31,535 nucleotides of DNA from contig JBAUTF010000094.1 in NCBI GenBank assembly GCA_049582065.1, positions 1 to 31,535 of the forward strand. Direction: 5' to 3'. The notes beneath the pieces were generated by a model, which saw nothing but the letters and a program-made list of their open reading frames with translations, was not told the DNA's origin and did not search any database. The position numbers and the translations under genes are program-made. Position 1 is the stretch's first letter. Every line of letters starts with the position of its first letter. Below, piece after piece: positions 1 to 7,437 of this stretch. The DNA comes from DATKSS01 sp049582065. GTDB lineage: Bacteria > Chloroflexota > Dormibacteria > Dormibacterales > Dormibacteraceae.

Positions 1-47
1 TGATCGAGCGAAGGTTTCACGCTCACGCCGGTAATCGTAGGTCGCTT

Positions 48-605
48 CTAATGCAGGAGCCCGGCCGCGATCGCGATGCCGACCAGGATGAGGACGCCGC
101 CGCCGATCTCCTCGCTCCAGGCCTCGACGTGCCTGCCGAGGCGGTGGCCGAGCTCGAGCCCGACCAGCGACATGGCCACGCTGACGACGCCCATGGTCGC
201 TGCGGCGAGCACGATCTGGATGTGGTGGACTGCCAGCGCAAAACCCACGGCCAGGTTGTCGATGCTGAGGGCCAGCGCGGTGAAGATCAGCTGGTGAGTC
301 CTGATGCCGGGTGGACGCGGTTCCTCTTGCTCGACCCGGCGCCCCTGCCAGATCGTGTAGGCGCCGGTCAGGACCAGGACAGCACCCGCTACGTACCCGG
401 CGAGGTTGTGACCAATGAATCCGGCCACTGCCTCGCCGAGCAGCAGTCCGACCAGCGGCATCAGCGCCTCGAACAGACCGAACGCAATGCCGACCCTGAT
501 GCGGGTGCGTGTGTCGATGCCGGAAAGGCCGATGCCGATGGATCCGGCGAAGTTGCTCAGCCCGACCGAGACGCTGACGAGAAGCAGGCCGGCGATTGCT
601 GGCAT
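48..605 (-). CDS. mntP: MntP-like manganese efflux pump
   Basis: A 185-residue, almost wholly hydrophobic protein with about six membrane segments in two halves, as in the MntP (DUF204) family that exports Mn(II) across the inner membrane. The second half carries the family motif as SIDNLAVG (Asp116). In the first half the matching segment reads GLSNFAGSIG, so the Asp expected from E. coli MntP (MSMDAF) is Ser17. FGLFEALMP at 42-50 matches the conserved Glu-containing helix. A charged loop at about 88-103 joins the halves. Start is ATG at 605; a TATAGT hexamer lies 7 nt before it and no Shine-Dalgarno is seen, so the mRNA may be leaderless. I see no yybP-ykoY riboswitch. Family assignment is solid; Mn specificity is inferred, given the missing Asp. 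Bases 1-47 to the left show nothing recognisable. Confidence 0.85.
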   Translation of the reverse strand: MPAIAGLLLVSVSVGLSNFAGSIGIGLSGIDTRTRIRVGIAFGLFEALMPLVGLLLGEAVAGFIGHNLAGYVAGAVLVLTGAYTIWQGRRVEQEEPRPPGIRTHQLIFTALALSIDNLAVGFALAVHHIQIVLAAATMGVVSVAMSLVGLELGHRLGRHVEAWSEEIGGGVLILVGIAIAAGLLH

Positions 606-612
606 CCGGCTA

Positions 613-618
613 ACTATA
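613..618 (-). promoter_or_regulatory. -10 element of mntP, leaderless spacing
   Basis: TATAGT on the minus strand ends 7 nt before the mntP ATG, which would place the transcription start on or next to the start codon. No convincing -35 is present. Assigned by position and match to the sigma70 -10 consensus only. Confidence 0.45.
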
Positions 619-777
619 TGTAGGCGAAGAAATGTCGCTTGGCCGGAAGGTGGAAGGTCGATTTGCTGGCATCCCTTAACAAAAATACATTGCCGGCGTG
701 CTTAACGCACTTCAGAATGGCAGCGAATCTGCAACCGCTTCTGTAACCCAAAGTTAGGCCCGCAATCGCTCAAACGA

Positions 778-783
778 TATAAT
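778..783 (+). promoter_or_regulatory. Consensus -10 element of the HspR-like gene
   Basis: A perfect TATAAT in GC-rich surroundings, 19 nt before the ATG at 803, predicts a 5' leader of only about 12 nt without a Shine-Dalgarno. The -35 region (TTAGGC near 754) is poor. The rest of the 606-802 gap is relatively AT-rich and shows no other feature I can name. Confidence 0.5.
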
Positions 784-802
784 CCGCCCGCCCCACAAAG
801 AT

Positions 803-1168
803 ATGAAGGTCAAGCAGCGCGACCCGGTCGCGGCCGCCGCCGTGGCTTCACACGATCCTGGCATCGACCTCGACAAGCCCATCTTCACGCTCAGTGTGGC
901 TTCCGAGATCCTCGAGGTGCATCCGCGCACCTTGATGATGTACGAGCACCTGAGCATGATCAGCCCGAAGCGCACGGTGACCAATCGCCGTCGCTATTCG
1001 CGGCGCGACGTGATGAAGCTCCAGGCCATCCAATCGCTCACCCGCGAGCACCACGTCAACCTCGCCGGCGTCCGCTACATCCTCGTGTTGCTCAAGCGCT
1101 TGCACAACGCCGGAGTCGAGCCTCCGGCCGACCTCAAGAACCTGGATGTGTCCCAGCTCGACGTCTAA
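803..1168 (+). CDS. HspR-like MerR-family transcriptional regulator
   Basis: A 121-residue DNA-binding protein. Residues 27-73 form a MerR-type winged helix-turn-helix: PIFTLSVASEILEVHPRTL, then MYEHLSMISPKR, then the wing NRRRYSRRDV. The segment HVNLAGVRYIL at 84-94 matches HspR (GVNLAGI) better than other MerR subfamilies. HspR represses chaperone genes such as dnaK and clpB in actinobacteria, but no chaperone gene lies in this window. There is no C-terminal effector domain and no Cys ligand set, which fits HspR rather than a metal-sensing MerR. It is probably co-transcribed with the zinc-ribbon gene 34 bp downstream. The unusual N-terminal tail of about 25 residues is Ala-rich. Target genes are unknown. 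Confidence 0.82.
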   Translation: MKVKQRDPVAAAAVASHDPGIDLDKPIFTLSVASEILEVHPRTLMMYEHLSMISPKRTVTNRRRYSRRDVMKLQAIQSLTREHHVNLAGVRYILVLLKRLHNAGVEPPADLKNLDVSQLDV

Positions 1169-1202
1169 GCAACCACTCGGATTCAGGAAGGCGAAGAGGT
1201 AA

Positions 1203-1397
1203 ATGTCAAAGAAACGACGGCGTCTAGAGATCAAGGTCGACCCGCTTCCGGCTCCGTATCAGCTCGAGACCGCCTCGTGCCCCGTGTGTGGGCGCGACGC
1301 AGCGGCGATCGGCAGGAGGCACCTGCAGATCGTGTTCCGATGCGAAGGCTGCAAGGTCGTCTTCAAGCGGAACCGGAGCTGGCCCTACATCTACTGA
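1203..1397 (+). CDS. Small zinc-ribbon protein
   Basis: A 64-residue basic protein with two CxxC knuckles, Cys26/Cys29 (CPVCG) and Cys47/Cys50 (CEGC), spaced 17 residues apart, as in a single zinc ribbon. The N-terminus is Lys/Arg-rich (KKRRRLEIK) and the C-terminus aromatic and basic (RNRSWPYIY), so nucleic-acid or ribosome contact is plausible. The start is supported by a GAAGAGG Shine-Dalgarno just before the ATG. It follows the HspR-like gene by 34 bp in the same direction, which suggests an operon. I do not recognise a named family; function unknown. The intact Cys pattern and ribosome-binding site make it a real gene. Confidence 0.75.
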   Translation: MSKKRRRLEIKVDPLPAPYQLETASCPVCGRDAAAIGRRHLQIVFRCEGCKVVFKRNRSWPYIY

Positions 1398-1411
1398 GCG
1401 CACGACCCTCG

Positions 1412-1417
1412 TAGGGT
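1412..1417 (+). promoter_or_regulatory. -10-like hexamer of the DUF2342 gene
   Basis: TAGGGT lies 6 nt before the ATG at 1424, in the spacing seen at several other promoter-proximal genes here. No Shine-Dalgarno at the expected distance; leaderless start inferred. Confidence 0.35.
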
Positions 1418-1423
1418 AGGGGC

Positions 1424-2506
1424 ATGAGGCGTGCGGCCGGCCGGGCGGCCATCTACGGCGTGCTGATGGGCGTCGCCACGGCCGCCGTGGTCGAGGTGGT
1501 GCGACCCCGTGGAGGCACGGCGGTGCTCGTCGATTGGGACGAGGTGCGCCGCACCGCAGTAGCGCGCATGGATTCGCCGGCGCTGGGTCAGGCCGCCCTT
1601 GATGCGGCGGCGAAGTCGTATCGATCCCTGGCGCGTCCGCTCGAGAAACCACTGCTTGCCTTCGTCGGAGGTCTGCCCGCCCGTGCTGCCCTGCCCAGGT
1701 TCGAAGCCCTCGACCGCGACGGGTGGCTCGACCTGAACCTCGGCATCATGCGCCGCGCGATCGACCCGGTGCTCGAAGCGGGCCGCGTGCCCAACTCGTT
1801 GATCGTCGAGGTCGGGCGCGCAGGCGTCGACCGGTACGTGGGTTACATGCTCGCCTTCCTCGGCCAGCGGGTGCTGGGCCAGTACGACCCGCAGCTGATG
1901 AGCGCCGAGCCGATGGGCGGCGAGGGCCTATACCTGGTGGAGACCAATGTCGAGCATTGGGGCCGGCGCGCCAACCTCCCGGAGGAGGACCTGCGGCGCT
2001 GGCTGATCCTCCACGAGATGACGCATGCATGGCAGTTCGCCGCGCATCCATGGCTGCGCCCCCACATGGAGGACTCGATGCGGGTGCTGCTCGATTCGGT
2101 GACTCGAAAAGCCGCGCCGGCAGCGCGCGTCGCCGCGTTTGCGGGCGTCCTGCCGGCCCAGTGGAGGGTGATGCGCCAGGTCCAGGGCACCATGTCCGTG
2201 ATCGAGGGCTACAGCAACCTGGTGATGAACGAGCTGGGCGGCAAGCTGCTGCCGGGCTTCCAGCAGCTGGAGCGGGCTTACCAGGAGCGGAGCTCGGGCA
2301 AGAGTGCGCTCGAGGTTCTGATCTGGAAGCTGACCGGCCTGGACTTGAAGCTGCAGCAGTACCGCCGCGGCGAGGCTTTCTGCCGCGCGGTGTTCGACGA
2401 CCACGGGATCAAGGTCCTCAACCGGGTCTGGGACGGCCCGCAGGCGATGCCGACCCTCGCCGAGCTGGGCGACCCCGCCGCGTGGTACCGCAGGGTCGGA
2501 GCTTAA
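1424..2506 (+). CDS. Zinc-dependent metalloprotease, DUF2342 family
   Basis: A 360-residue protein with the zincin motif HEMTH at 197-201 inside ILHEMTHAWQF, and a downstream Glu261 in MSVIEGYSNLVMNE that could be the third metal ligand. This arrangement is typical of the DUF2342 zincin-like family, often labelled 'coenzyme F420 biosynthesis associated' in actinobacteria because of genomic neighbourhood, not proven activity. Residues about 8-25 form a short hydrophobic stretch after a basic start (MRRAAGR), so it may be membrane-tethered. Substrate unknown. No F420 genes are visible nearby. It is read alone between the zinc-ribbon gene and a convergent gene that ends 17 bp downstream. Confidence 0.8.
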   Translation: MRRAAGRAAIYGVLMGVATAAVVEVVRPRGGTAVLVDWDEVRRTAVARMDSPALGQAALDAAAKSYRSLARPLEKPLLAFVGGLPARAALPRFEALDRDGWLDLNLGIMRRAIDPVLEAGRVPNSLIVEVGRAGVDRYVGYMLAFLGQRVLGQYDPQLMSAEPMGGEGLYLVETNVEHWGRRANLPEEDLRRWLILHEMTHAWQFAAHPWLRPHMEDSMRVLLDSVTRKAAPAARVAAFAGVLPAQWRVMRQVQGTMSVIEGYSNLVMNELGGKLLPGFQQLERAYQERSSGKSALEVLIWKLTGLDLKLQQYRRGEAFCRAVFDDHGIKVLNRVWDGPQAMPTLAELGDPAAWYRRVGA

Positions 2507-2523
2507 GAGGCCGCTCGCTCCGC

Positions 2524-2973
2524 TCAGTCGCGGAGCTCTTCCTGGGCGGTGTCCTCGCTGATCGGCATCACGGCGACCGGCAGGTCGCCGATGTCGAAGT
2601 ACCGGACGGGTTTGCTCATGCGCTTGGCGATTCCCACCTGCACCTTCACGCCGAGGGACAGTCGCCCGAACACCCAGACCTCGTCGCACTTGGCCAGGAG
2701 GTTGTTCATCGCCTCGCGAACGATCTCCTTCGAGACGGTGTGCATGAGGTAGTAGTCGAAGAGCATGAACGGGCTGACGGGGACCATCCCGGAGTCCAGC
2801 ACGAACTTCTGGATGTGGGCTCGCCAGTAGAAGACTTTGTTGGACATCGCGACGTAGACCAGCCGCTTTGGGTGACGCAGCGTCTCCTCGGCCTGGTCCC
2901 GCGCGCTGGGTTTGGTGGTGGGTTGGAAGATCCGCTCCAGGATGTCCTCGGCGGCCTTCCCCTCGATCGCCAT
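2524..2973 (-). CDS. DUF4406/DUF7768-like, nucleoside deoxyribosyltransferase fold protein
   Basis: A 149-residue soluble protein. RLVYVAMSNKVFYWRAHIQKFVLDSGMVPVSP looks like the first beta-strand and helix of the nucleoside 2-deoxyribosyltransferase-like fold, and CDEVWVFG at about 95-102 like the strand common to DUF4406-type proteins. In that superfamily such proteins bind or cleave nucleotides or nucleosides, but the specific reaction here is unknown. GVKVQVGIAKRMSKPVRYF resembles the usual 'G...E...A...GKPV' segment, but the catalytic Glu expected before the helix reads as Gln or Val, so activity is uncertain. It diverges from the SDR gene across a 21-bp gap containing a shared promoter. 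Confidence 0.6.
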   Translation of the reverse strand: MAIEGKAAEDILERIFQPTTKPSARDQAEETLRHPKRLVYVAMSNKVFYWRAHIQKFVLDSGMVPVSPFMLFDYYLMHTVSKEIVREAMNNLLAKCDEVWVFGRLSLGVKVQVGIAKRMSKPVRYFDIGDLPVAVMPISEDTAQEELRD

Positions 2974-2981
2974 CGGGCGGC

Positions 2982-2988
2982 TATCGTA
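2982..2988. promoter_or_regulatory. Bidirectional -10 element between divergent genes
   Basis: TATCGTA reads as TATCGT on the plus strand, 7 nt before the SDR GTG, and as TACGAT on the minus strand, 9 nt before the DUF4406-like ATG. Both directions fit a TAnnnT -10 with leaderless or nearly leaderless transcripts. The whole gap is 21 bp, so one site must serve both genes unless they are read from elsewhere. Confidence 0.5.
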
Positions 2989-2994
2989 TCAGCC

Positions 2995-3765
2995 GTGCCC
3001 GCGACCTCCCGCTTCGACCTGTCCGGACGGGTCGCCCTGGTCACCGGCGCCAGCCGCGGGATCGGCAGCGCGATCGCCCGCGCGCTGGCCGAGCAGGGCG
3101 CCCAGGTGGTGCTGTCGAGCCGCAAGCAGTCAGACCTCGACGAGGAGGCCGCCCGCATCAACGCGGATCACCCGGAGGCCGCGAGCGCGGTCGCGGCTCA
3201 CGCCGGCCGTCCGGACGACCTCGAGCGGCTGGTCGGCGAGGTCATGAAGCGCTTCTCGAGGGTCGACATCCTGGTCAACAACGCCGCCACCAACCCGTAT
3301 TTCGGCCCGGTGATGGGCGCCGAGCTCGCCGCGTGGGACAAGACATTCGAGGTCAACCTGCGTGGCATGTTCATCCTGACCAAGCTCGTTTATGAAGCGT
3401 CGATGGAGACGCACGGCGGGTCGGTGGTCAACGTGGCAAGCGTGGGCGGCCTGCGTCCCGGCCTTGGTCTGGGCGTCTACAACATCACCAAGGCGGGGGT
3501 GATCATGTTCACGAAGCAGCTGGCCAAAGAGATCGGCGGCAAGGTCAGGGTCAACGCGGTGGCGCCCGGCCTGATCAAGACGCGCTTCGCGGAAGCGCTG
3601 TGGGGCAACGAAGCCATCCTCGACCGGGTGCTGACGGCCAACCCGATGGGCCGGATCGGCGTCCCCGCAGAGGTCGCGAGCGCCGTGGTTTTTCTAGCTT
3701 CGGACGCCGCGAGCTACGTCAATGGGGAAGTGATTGTGATCGATGGGGGCGGGGGCGAGATCTAG
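2995..3765 (+). CDS. SDR-family NAD(P)-dependent oxidoreductase
   Basis: A 256-residue classical short-chain dehydrogenase. It has the cofactor motif TGASRGIG at 17-24, NNAAT at 96-100, catalytic Ser150, and Tyr163/Lys167 in YNITK; the end EVIVIDGGGGEI is the usual C-terminal strand. The missing basic residue after strand 2 is replaced by SSRK, which favours NADP(H). The open frame extends far upstream inside the metalloprotease gene, but homology begins only at FDLSGRVALVTG, so I set the start at GTG 2995, 7 nt after a TATCGT hexamer. Substrate not identifiable; a dehydrogenase for an alcohol or 3-oxoacyl group is typical. Its last 47 bp overlap the convergent epimerase-like gene. Confidence 0.88.
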   Translation: MPATSRFDLSGRVALVTGASRGIGSAIARALAEQGAQVVLSSRKQSDLDEEAARINADHPEAASAVAAHAGRPDDLERLVGEVMKRFSRVDILVNNAATNPYFGPVMGAELAAWDKTFEVNLRGMFILTKLVYEASMETHGGSVVNVASVGGLRPGLGLGVYNITKAGVIMFTKQLAKEIGGKVRVNAVAPGLIKTRFAEALWGNEAILDRVLTANPMGRIGVPAEVASAVVFLASDAASYVNGEVIVIDGGGGEI

Positions 3766-4864
3766 CCGCCCGCCTCTTCTCGTACCCCGGCATCGACCCG
3801 TCGGCTCCGTCCTCCCCGTTCTCAGACAGCGGCTGCCGGCTGTGGATGAAGTCCTCCAGCTCTTTTTCGTACTGGTACGCGTGCCGGTCGGGCTCGTAGC
3901 GCAGGACGCGCCTCTGCTGGATGAAGTCCTCAAACGCGGATCGCGTGTCTCGGGACGCCTTGAAGCCAAGCTCGCGAGCGGCCTTGGCGGTCGACAGCGA
4001 GCGTCCCCAGCGCAACAGGTCGAGCAGCTGCGGCGAGAGAAACGCGACCCCGAGCTTGCGGATGCCGAACGCGGCGAGCTCGAGCCCGACGGGAGGGAGC
4101 AGCGGAGCGTGCAGCTTGCCGACCGCGTCGAGGAGCCTGGAAAGCGGCTCGGCCCCGGTCGACGCGATGTTGTAGGCGCCCGCCGGGCCGCGCTTGGTGG
4201 CGAGCGCGATGGCGTCGACGGCGTCGTCGCGGTGCAGAAGCTGCAGCGGCGGATCGTAACCGGCGACGGTCGGGACGACCTCCAGGTCGAGGTATCGCGC
4301 GAGCGGCTGCGGCTCCTGCGGGTTGAGGCTGTTGCAGAACCTCAGCACAAGGATCGCGATCCCAGGGTTGCGCAGGGCGAAGTCACTCACATACGACTCG
4401 ACCTCGACGATGTCTCGCACGAACTGGTGCCGCGAGTTGCTATCGAGGCGGTGGTCCTCGCGAAGGCTCGCCGGCAGGTCGAACCTTGACCCATACACGT
4501 GGCCTGACGACTTGAGGATGAAACGGCGCACCGTGCTGCCCTCGCCGGCGCAGCCGGCGAGCAGGTTCAAGGTCCCGATCACGTTCATCTCGTGCGCTCG
4601 GCGCGCGTCCATGTCGAACGAGTCGATGCGCGTGAGGGTGTGGACGACCGTGTCGATTCCCACGGAGCGCACGAGCTTGCCGATCAGCGAGTGGCGGATG
4701 TCGAGCTTCAGGTAGTCCGCGCGACCAAGGTCGTAACGCGGCTCGCGGGTGTCGATGCCGATGACCTCGGCGACCTCCGGGTCTTCGACCAGCCGCTGCA
4801 CGAGCAGCGCCCCCCACCACCGAGCGACCCCGGTGACGAGGATGCGTCTTTTATTGGATTTCAT
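3719..4864 (-). CDS. NAD-dependent epimerase/dehydratase-like protein
   Basis: A 381-residue extended-SDR protein. The N-terminus ILVTGVARWWGALLVQRL at 8-25 is a Rossmann strand and loop in the variant form seen in actinobacterial sugar-epimerase-like proteins rather than TGxxGxxG. KSSGHVYGS at 118-126 matches the serine-containing strand, but the expected Tyr-x-x-x-Lys is absent: the equivalent stretch reads HQFVRDIVEVE at 146-156. It may therefore not be an ordinary epimerase. The C-terminal 60 residues are rich in charged residues and end in an Arg-rich tail that overlaps the SDR gene by 47 bp. A TAAACT hexamer lies 8 nt before the ATG. Substrate unknown. Confidence 0.75.
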   Translation of the reverse strand: MKSNKRRILVTGVARWWGALLVQRLVEDPEVAEVIGIDTREPRYDLGRADYLKLDIRHSLIGKLVRSVGIDTVVHTLTRIDSFDMDARRAHEMNVIGTLNLLAGCAGEGSTVRRFILKSSGHVYGSRFDLPASLREDHRLDSNSRHQFVRDIVEVESYVSDFALRNPGIAILVLRFCNSLNPQEPQPLARYLDLEVVPTVAGYDPPLQLLHRDDAVDAIALATKRGPAGAYNIASTGAEPLSRLLDAVGKLHAPLLPPVGLELAAFGIRKLGVAFLSPQLLDLLRWGRSLSTAKAARELGFKASRDTRSAFEDFIQQRRVLRYEPDRHAYQYEKELEDFIHSRQPLSENGEDGADGSMPGYEKRRAARSRPRPHRSQSLPH

Positions 4865-4872
4865 TGACGTTC

Positions 4873-4878
4873 AGTTTA
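4873..4878 (-). promoter_or_regulatory. -10-like hexamer of the epimerase-like gene
   Basis: TAAACT on the minus strand, 8 nt before the ATG at 4864, with no Shine-Dalgarno; it fits the leaderless spacing seen at other genes. The upstream helicase gene is separated by a palindromic repeat, so an independent promoter is plausible. Confidence 0.35.
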
Positions 4879-4892
4879 TGGGGACTTGTCCG

Positions 4893-4986
4893 TCCCCATC
4901 CCCGGCCTTCGGCCGGTACTTCCCCGCGAGCGGGGAAGGGGAGTTGATTCTCCCCATCCCCCCGGCCGAGGGCCGGGCTACTTCCA
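4893..4986 (-). repeat. REP/BIME-like palindromic element
   Basis: Contains CTTCCCCG...CGGGGAAG as a hairpin at about 4919-4938, flanked by GGCC...GGCC hairpins and TCCCCATCC/GGATGGGGA blocks. Read on the minus strand it matches the core of the larger array at 16179-16558: CTTCCCCGC, then GCGGGGAAGTACC, then GGGGATGGGGA. It fills most of the 146-bp gap between the helicase stop and the epimerase-like gene. Confidence 0.75.
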
Positions 4987-5010
4987 CACAAGTTTGGGAA
5001 GTACCCTCTC

Positions 5011-7437
5011 TTAATAGGTTCTTTTGATGACGTCTCGCTCCATCTGCGCGACGGCGCGCGACACGGTTTCGAGCAGTGGCGATTTCGCCTGCCGGAGCGC
5101 GAACTCCAGCTGACGAAGGAGCGAATAAAGCGCCTTCATCGCCTTGATGGCGTCGCCGATGTCGACGTTGGCGGGGAGCGGAATCTGGTCCAGCGGCTCG
5201 CCGGTCGACCACCGGTACGCGAAGTCGATGTAGTCATGCGAGGGCGCCCGCAGGTTCGGCTCGTCGAGGTCGCTCTCCATGTCGGCGAACCTGAAGTACA
5301 ACGAGCGGATCAATCTGGCCGTTTGCGCGATAGCGGGCGTCGGGTAGCGGCGCGGGCCGCGGGCCTGCCGATCCCGACCCCCGCGTTCTCGGTCTTCGGC
5401 CGCGAGCATCACCATCACCGCGCACAGCTCCTCCACGGTGAGGCCCTCGAACCAGCCGAGCCAGGCCGCCTCGGCTACCAGGAGCGTGTTCTCGCCGTAG
5501 ATCCGCGCGGCGAACAGTCCCTTGTCGGTGGGCTTGTCGGCGGATAGGAAGCCGGTTTCGGTGAGGATCCTGGCCAGGCGCCGGAGCTTGCGCGGGTACT
5601 CGTCCATCTGCCCGACGACCTCGCGCTGGCCGCTGTCCATCTCCTTCTGCAGGTTGCGGATCTCACCGTACTTCTGGAGGAGCTCGCCGAAACGCGGCGA
5701 GCGCACGACCTTGAGCTTGCGCTGCCTTTCCAGCAGGCCCTTGGCCTCGATCTCCAGGCGTTGGAGCATCCGGCTCCCGGATCCCATCGCCCGAGTCGGG
5801 CGTCCCCGCCGGCCACCTTTGGGGACCCCACGCCCGTGGCGTGGGGACGACCCCTCGCGTCGCAGGCGCTTCAGCTCGATGCGAATCGCGCGCCGGCGGT
5901 CTTCGAGCTTGAAGTACTGGGCCACATCCTCGATCGAGACGTCCGGGTCGTCCCACATCCGCGTCCCGTCTGCCAGCTGCTCGCGGACGTTGACCAGGCG
6001 CTCGGAGGTCTGCGCGGCGGCCAGGCGCTTCTGGAACTGGCCGAACGATCGCTGCATCAAAGCCTCGGCCTCCTCTGGCGTGTAGACCCGAAGGAGGTTG
6101 AGGGCCATGTTGTAGCTGGGGAGGAACTTCGATTCGACGACGAGCGTCGGGCCCATCGCGACCTCGTAGATCGTGCCGACCTCGACGTCGGATTCCTTGA
6201 GGATCACGCCGTGGCCGATCACGTCGATCCCCCGCCGCCCGGCCCGTCCCATGAGCTGGGTCAGCTCGCCGGTGGTGAGGTTCGAGAAGTTGACCCCGTC
6301 GAACTTCGTGAACGAGGACACGACCACGCCTCGCGCCGGCATGTTGATGCCGAGCGAGAGCGTCTCGGTGGCGAAGACGACTTTGATCAGGCCGCGCTGG
6401 AACAGCTCTTCGACCATCTCCTTGTGGTAGGGGAGCAGGCCCGCGTGGTGCTCGGCCAGGCCACGCCGCAGCAGCCGCGCGTCGACCATGCGGCGGAACA
6501 GTGCCTCCTCATCGTGGTTGGTGAGCGCTTGCAAGCGTTCCGCCGCCACGCGGTCGATGGCCTCCTTCTCGGCGGCCGTCGTGAGGTCGAGCTCGTGATA
6601 CGAGCAGCGCTGCAGGGCCTCGCGGCAGCCCCGCCGCGAGAAGATGAAATAGATCGCGGGCAGCATCTCGAGGCCGCGCAGCTGCTCGATCACGTGCAGG
6701 AGGTCGTTGGAAGGCAATCCCCGGTAGCCGCCGATACGGTAGGACGCCTCCTCTTCCTGGGCCCCTTTGCTCCAGGTCCGCTGTTCGATCCCCCCGTCCT
6801 CCTTGAACAGCGGCAAAAAGCGGTTGTTGATCGAAAGCCACATCTTGAGCTCGACGGGGCGGACGTCGTGAAAGACGGTTTCCATTCCCCCTCGGTTCTC
6901 GGCCATCCAGTCGGCGATCTCCCGGTAGTTGCCGATCGTGGCCGACAACCCGACGAGCTTGATCGCGGGCGGGGCCTGGATCACGATCTCCTCCCAGACC
7001 GAGCCGCGGGGGAAGTCGTCGATGTAGTGGACCTCGTCGAGGACGACGTAGCGGACCAGGTCCAGGCGCTTCGGGTCCTCGTAGATGAGGTTGCGCAGGA
7101 TCTCGGTGGTCATCACGACCACCGGCGCCTCGTCGTTGATCGTGTTCTCACCGGTGACGAGGCCGACCATGGACTCGCCGTATTCGCGCACGAAGTCGTG
7201 GTACTTCTGGTTGCTCAGCGCCTTCAGGGGCGTCGTGTACAGGACCTTGACGCCCTCTTTCAGGGCGCGGAAGATCGAGTACTCGGCGACGATCGTCTTG
7301 CCGCTTGACGTCGGCGCGCTGACCAGCACGCCGCCGCGCCCGCGGTCGAGCTTGTCGATCGCCTCGCGCTGAAAGGCGTCGAGCTCAAACGGCAAACCGG
7401 CCTCGAACTCGTCGACCAGCGACTCGATCGCCTTCAC
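5011..7437 (-). CDS. helY: Ski2-like DEAD/DEAH-box RNA helicase, HelY type
   Basis: An 808-residue superfamily-2 helicase. Motif I APTSSGKT at 41-48, motif II DEVH at 134-137, motif III SAT at 165-167, ETLSLGINMPA (motif V region) and QLMGRAGRRGID (motif VI) are all intact. The long C-terminal part, about 600-790, matches the DSHCT region of Ski2/Mtr4 proteins and actinobacterial HelY. Such enzymes unwind structured RNA and are thought to aid RNA turnover or ribosome work. An Arg/Gly-rich low-complexity insert at about 540-565 (RRGRPTRAMGSGSR) is noteworthy. Start is GTG at 7437, sharing the four bases GTGA with the stop of the DUF503 gene, so the two are translationally coupled. HelY is about 900 residues in mycobacteria, so this one is somewhat shorter. 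Confidence 0.9.
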   Translation of the reverse strand: MKAIESLVDEFEAGLPFELDAFQREAIDKLDRGRGGVLVSAPTSSGKTIVAEYSIFRALKEGVKVLYTTPLKALSNQKYHDFVREYGESMVGLVTGENTINDEAPVVVMTTEILRNLIYEDPKRLDLVRYVVLDEVHYIDDFPRGSVWEEIVIQAPPAIKLVGLSATIGNYREIADWMAENRGGMETVFHDVRPVELKMWLSINNRFLPLFKEDGGIEQRTWSKGAQEEEASYRIGGYRGLPSNDLLHVIEQLRGLEMLPAIYFIFSRRGCREALQRCSYHELDLTTAAEKEAIDRVAAERLQALTNHDEEALFRRMVDARLLRRGLAEHHAGLLPYHKEMVEELFQRGLIKVVFATETLSLGINMPARGVVVSSFTKFDGVNFSNLTTGELTQLMGRAGRRGIDVIGHGVILKESDVEVGTIYEVAMGPTLVVESKFLPSYNMALNLLRVYTPEEAEALMQRSFGQFQKRLAAAQTSERLVNVREQLADGTRMWDDPDVSIEDVAQYFKLEDRRRAIRIELKRLRREGSSPRHGRGVPKGGRRGRPTRAMGSGSRMLQRLEIEAKGLLERQRKLKVVRSPRFGELLQKYGEIRNLQKEMDSGQREVVGQMDEYPRKLRRLARILTETGFLSADKPTDKGLFAARIYGENTLLVAEAAWLGWFEGLTVEELCAVMVMLAAEDRERGGRDRQARGPRRYPTPAIAQTARLIRSLYFRFADMESDLDEPNLRAPSHDYIDFAYRWSTGEPLDQIPLPANVDIGDAIKAMKALYSLLRQLEFALRQAKSPLLETVSRAVAQMERDVIKRTY

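Noticed and set aside
606..802. yybP-ykoY manganese riboswitch before mntP
   Set aside because: On the minus strand I see no conserved loop sequences of that class, and the apparent -10 is too close to the ATG to leave room for a riboswitch.
1723..2994. A long plus-strand open frame running through the metalloprotease gene into the SDR
   Set aside because: It is a GC-rich shadow frame: only the part after 2995 shows SDR homology, and the metalloprotease in the other frame has full zincin motifs.
5761..7308. A 515-codon plus-strand open frame opposite the helicase
   Set aside because: It is antisense to conserved helicase motifs and its translation is charged, Asp/Val/Leu-rich filler with no recognisable motif.
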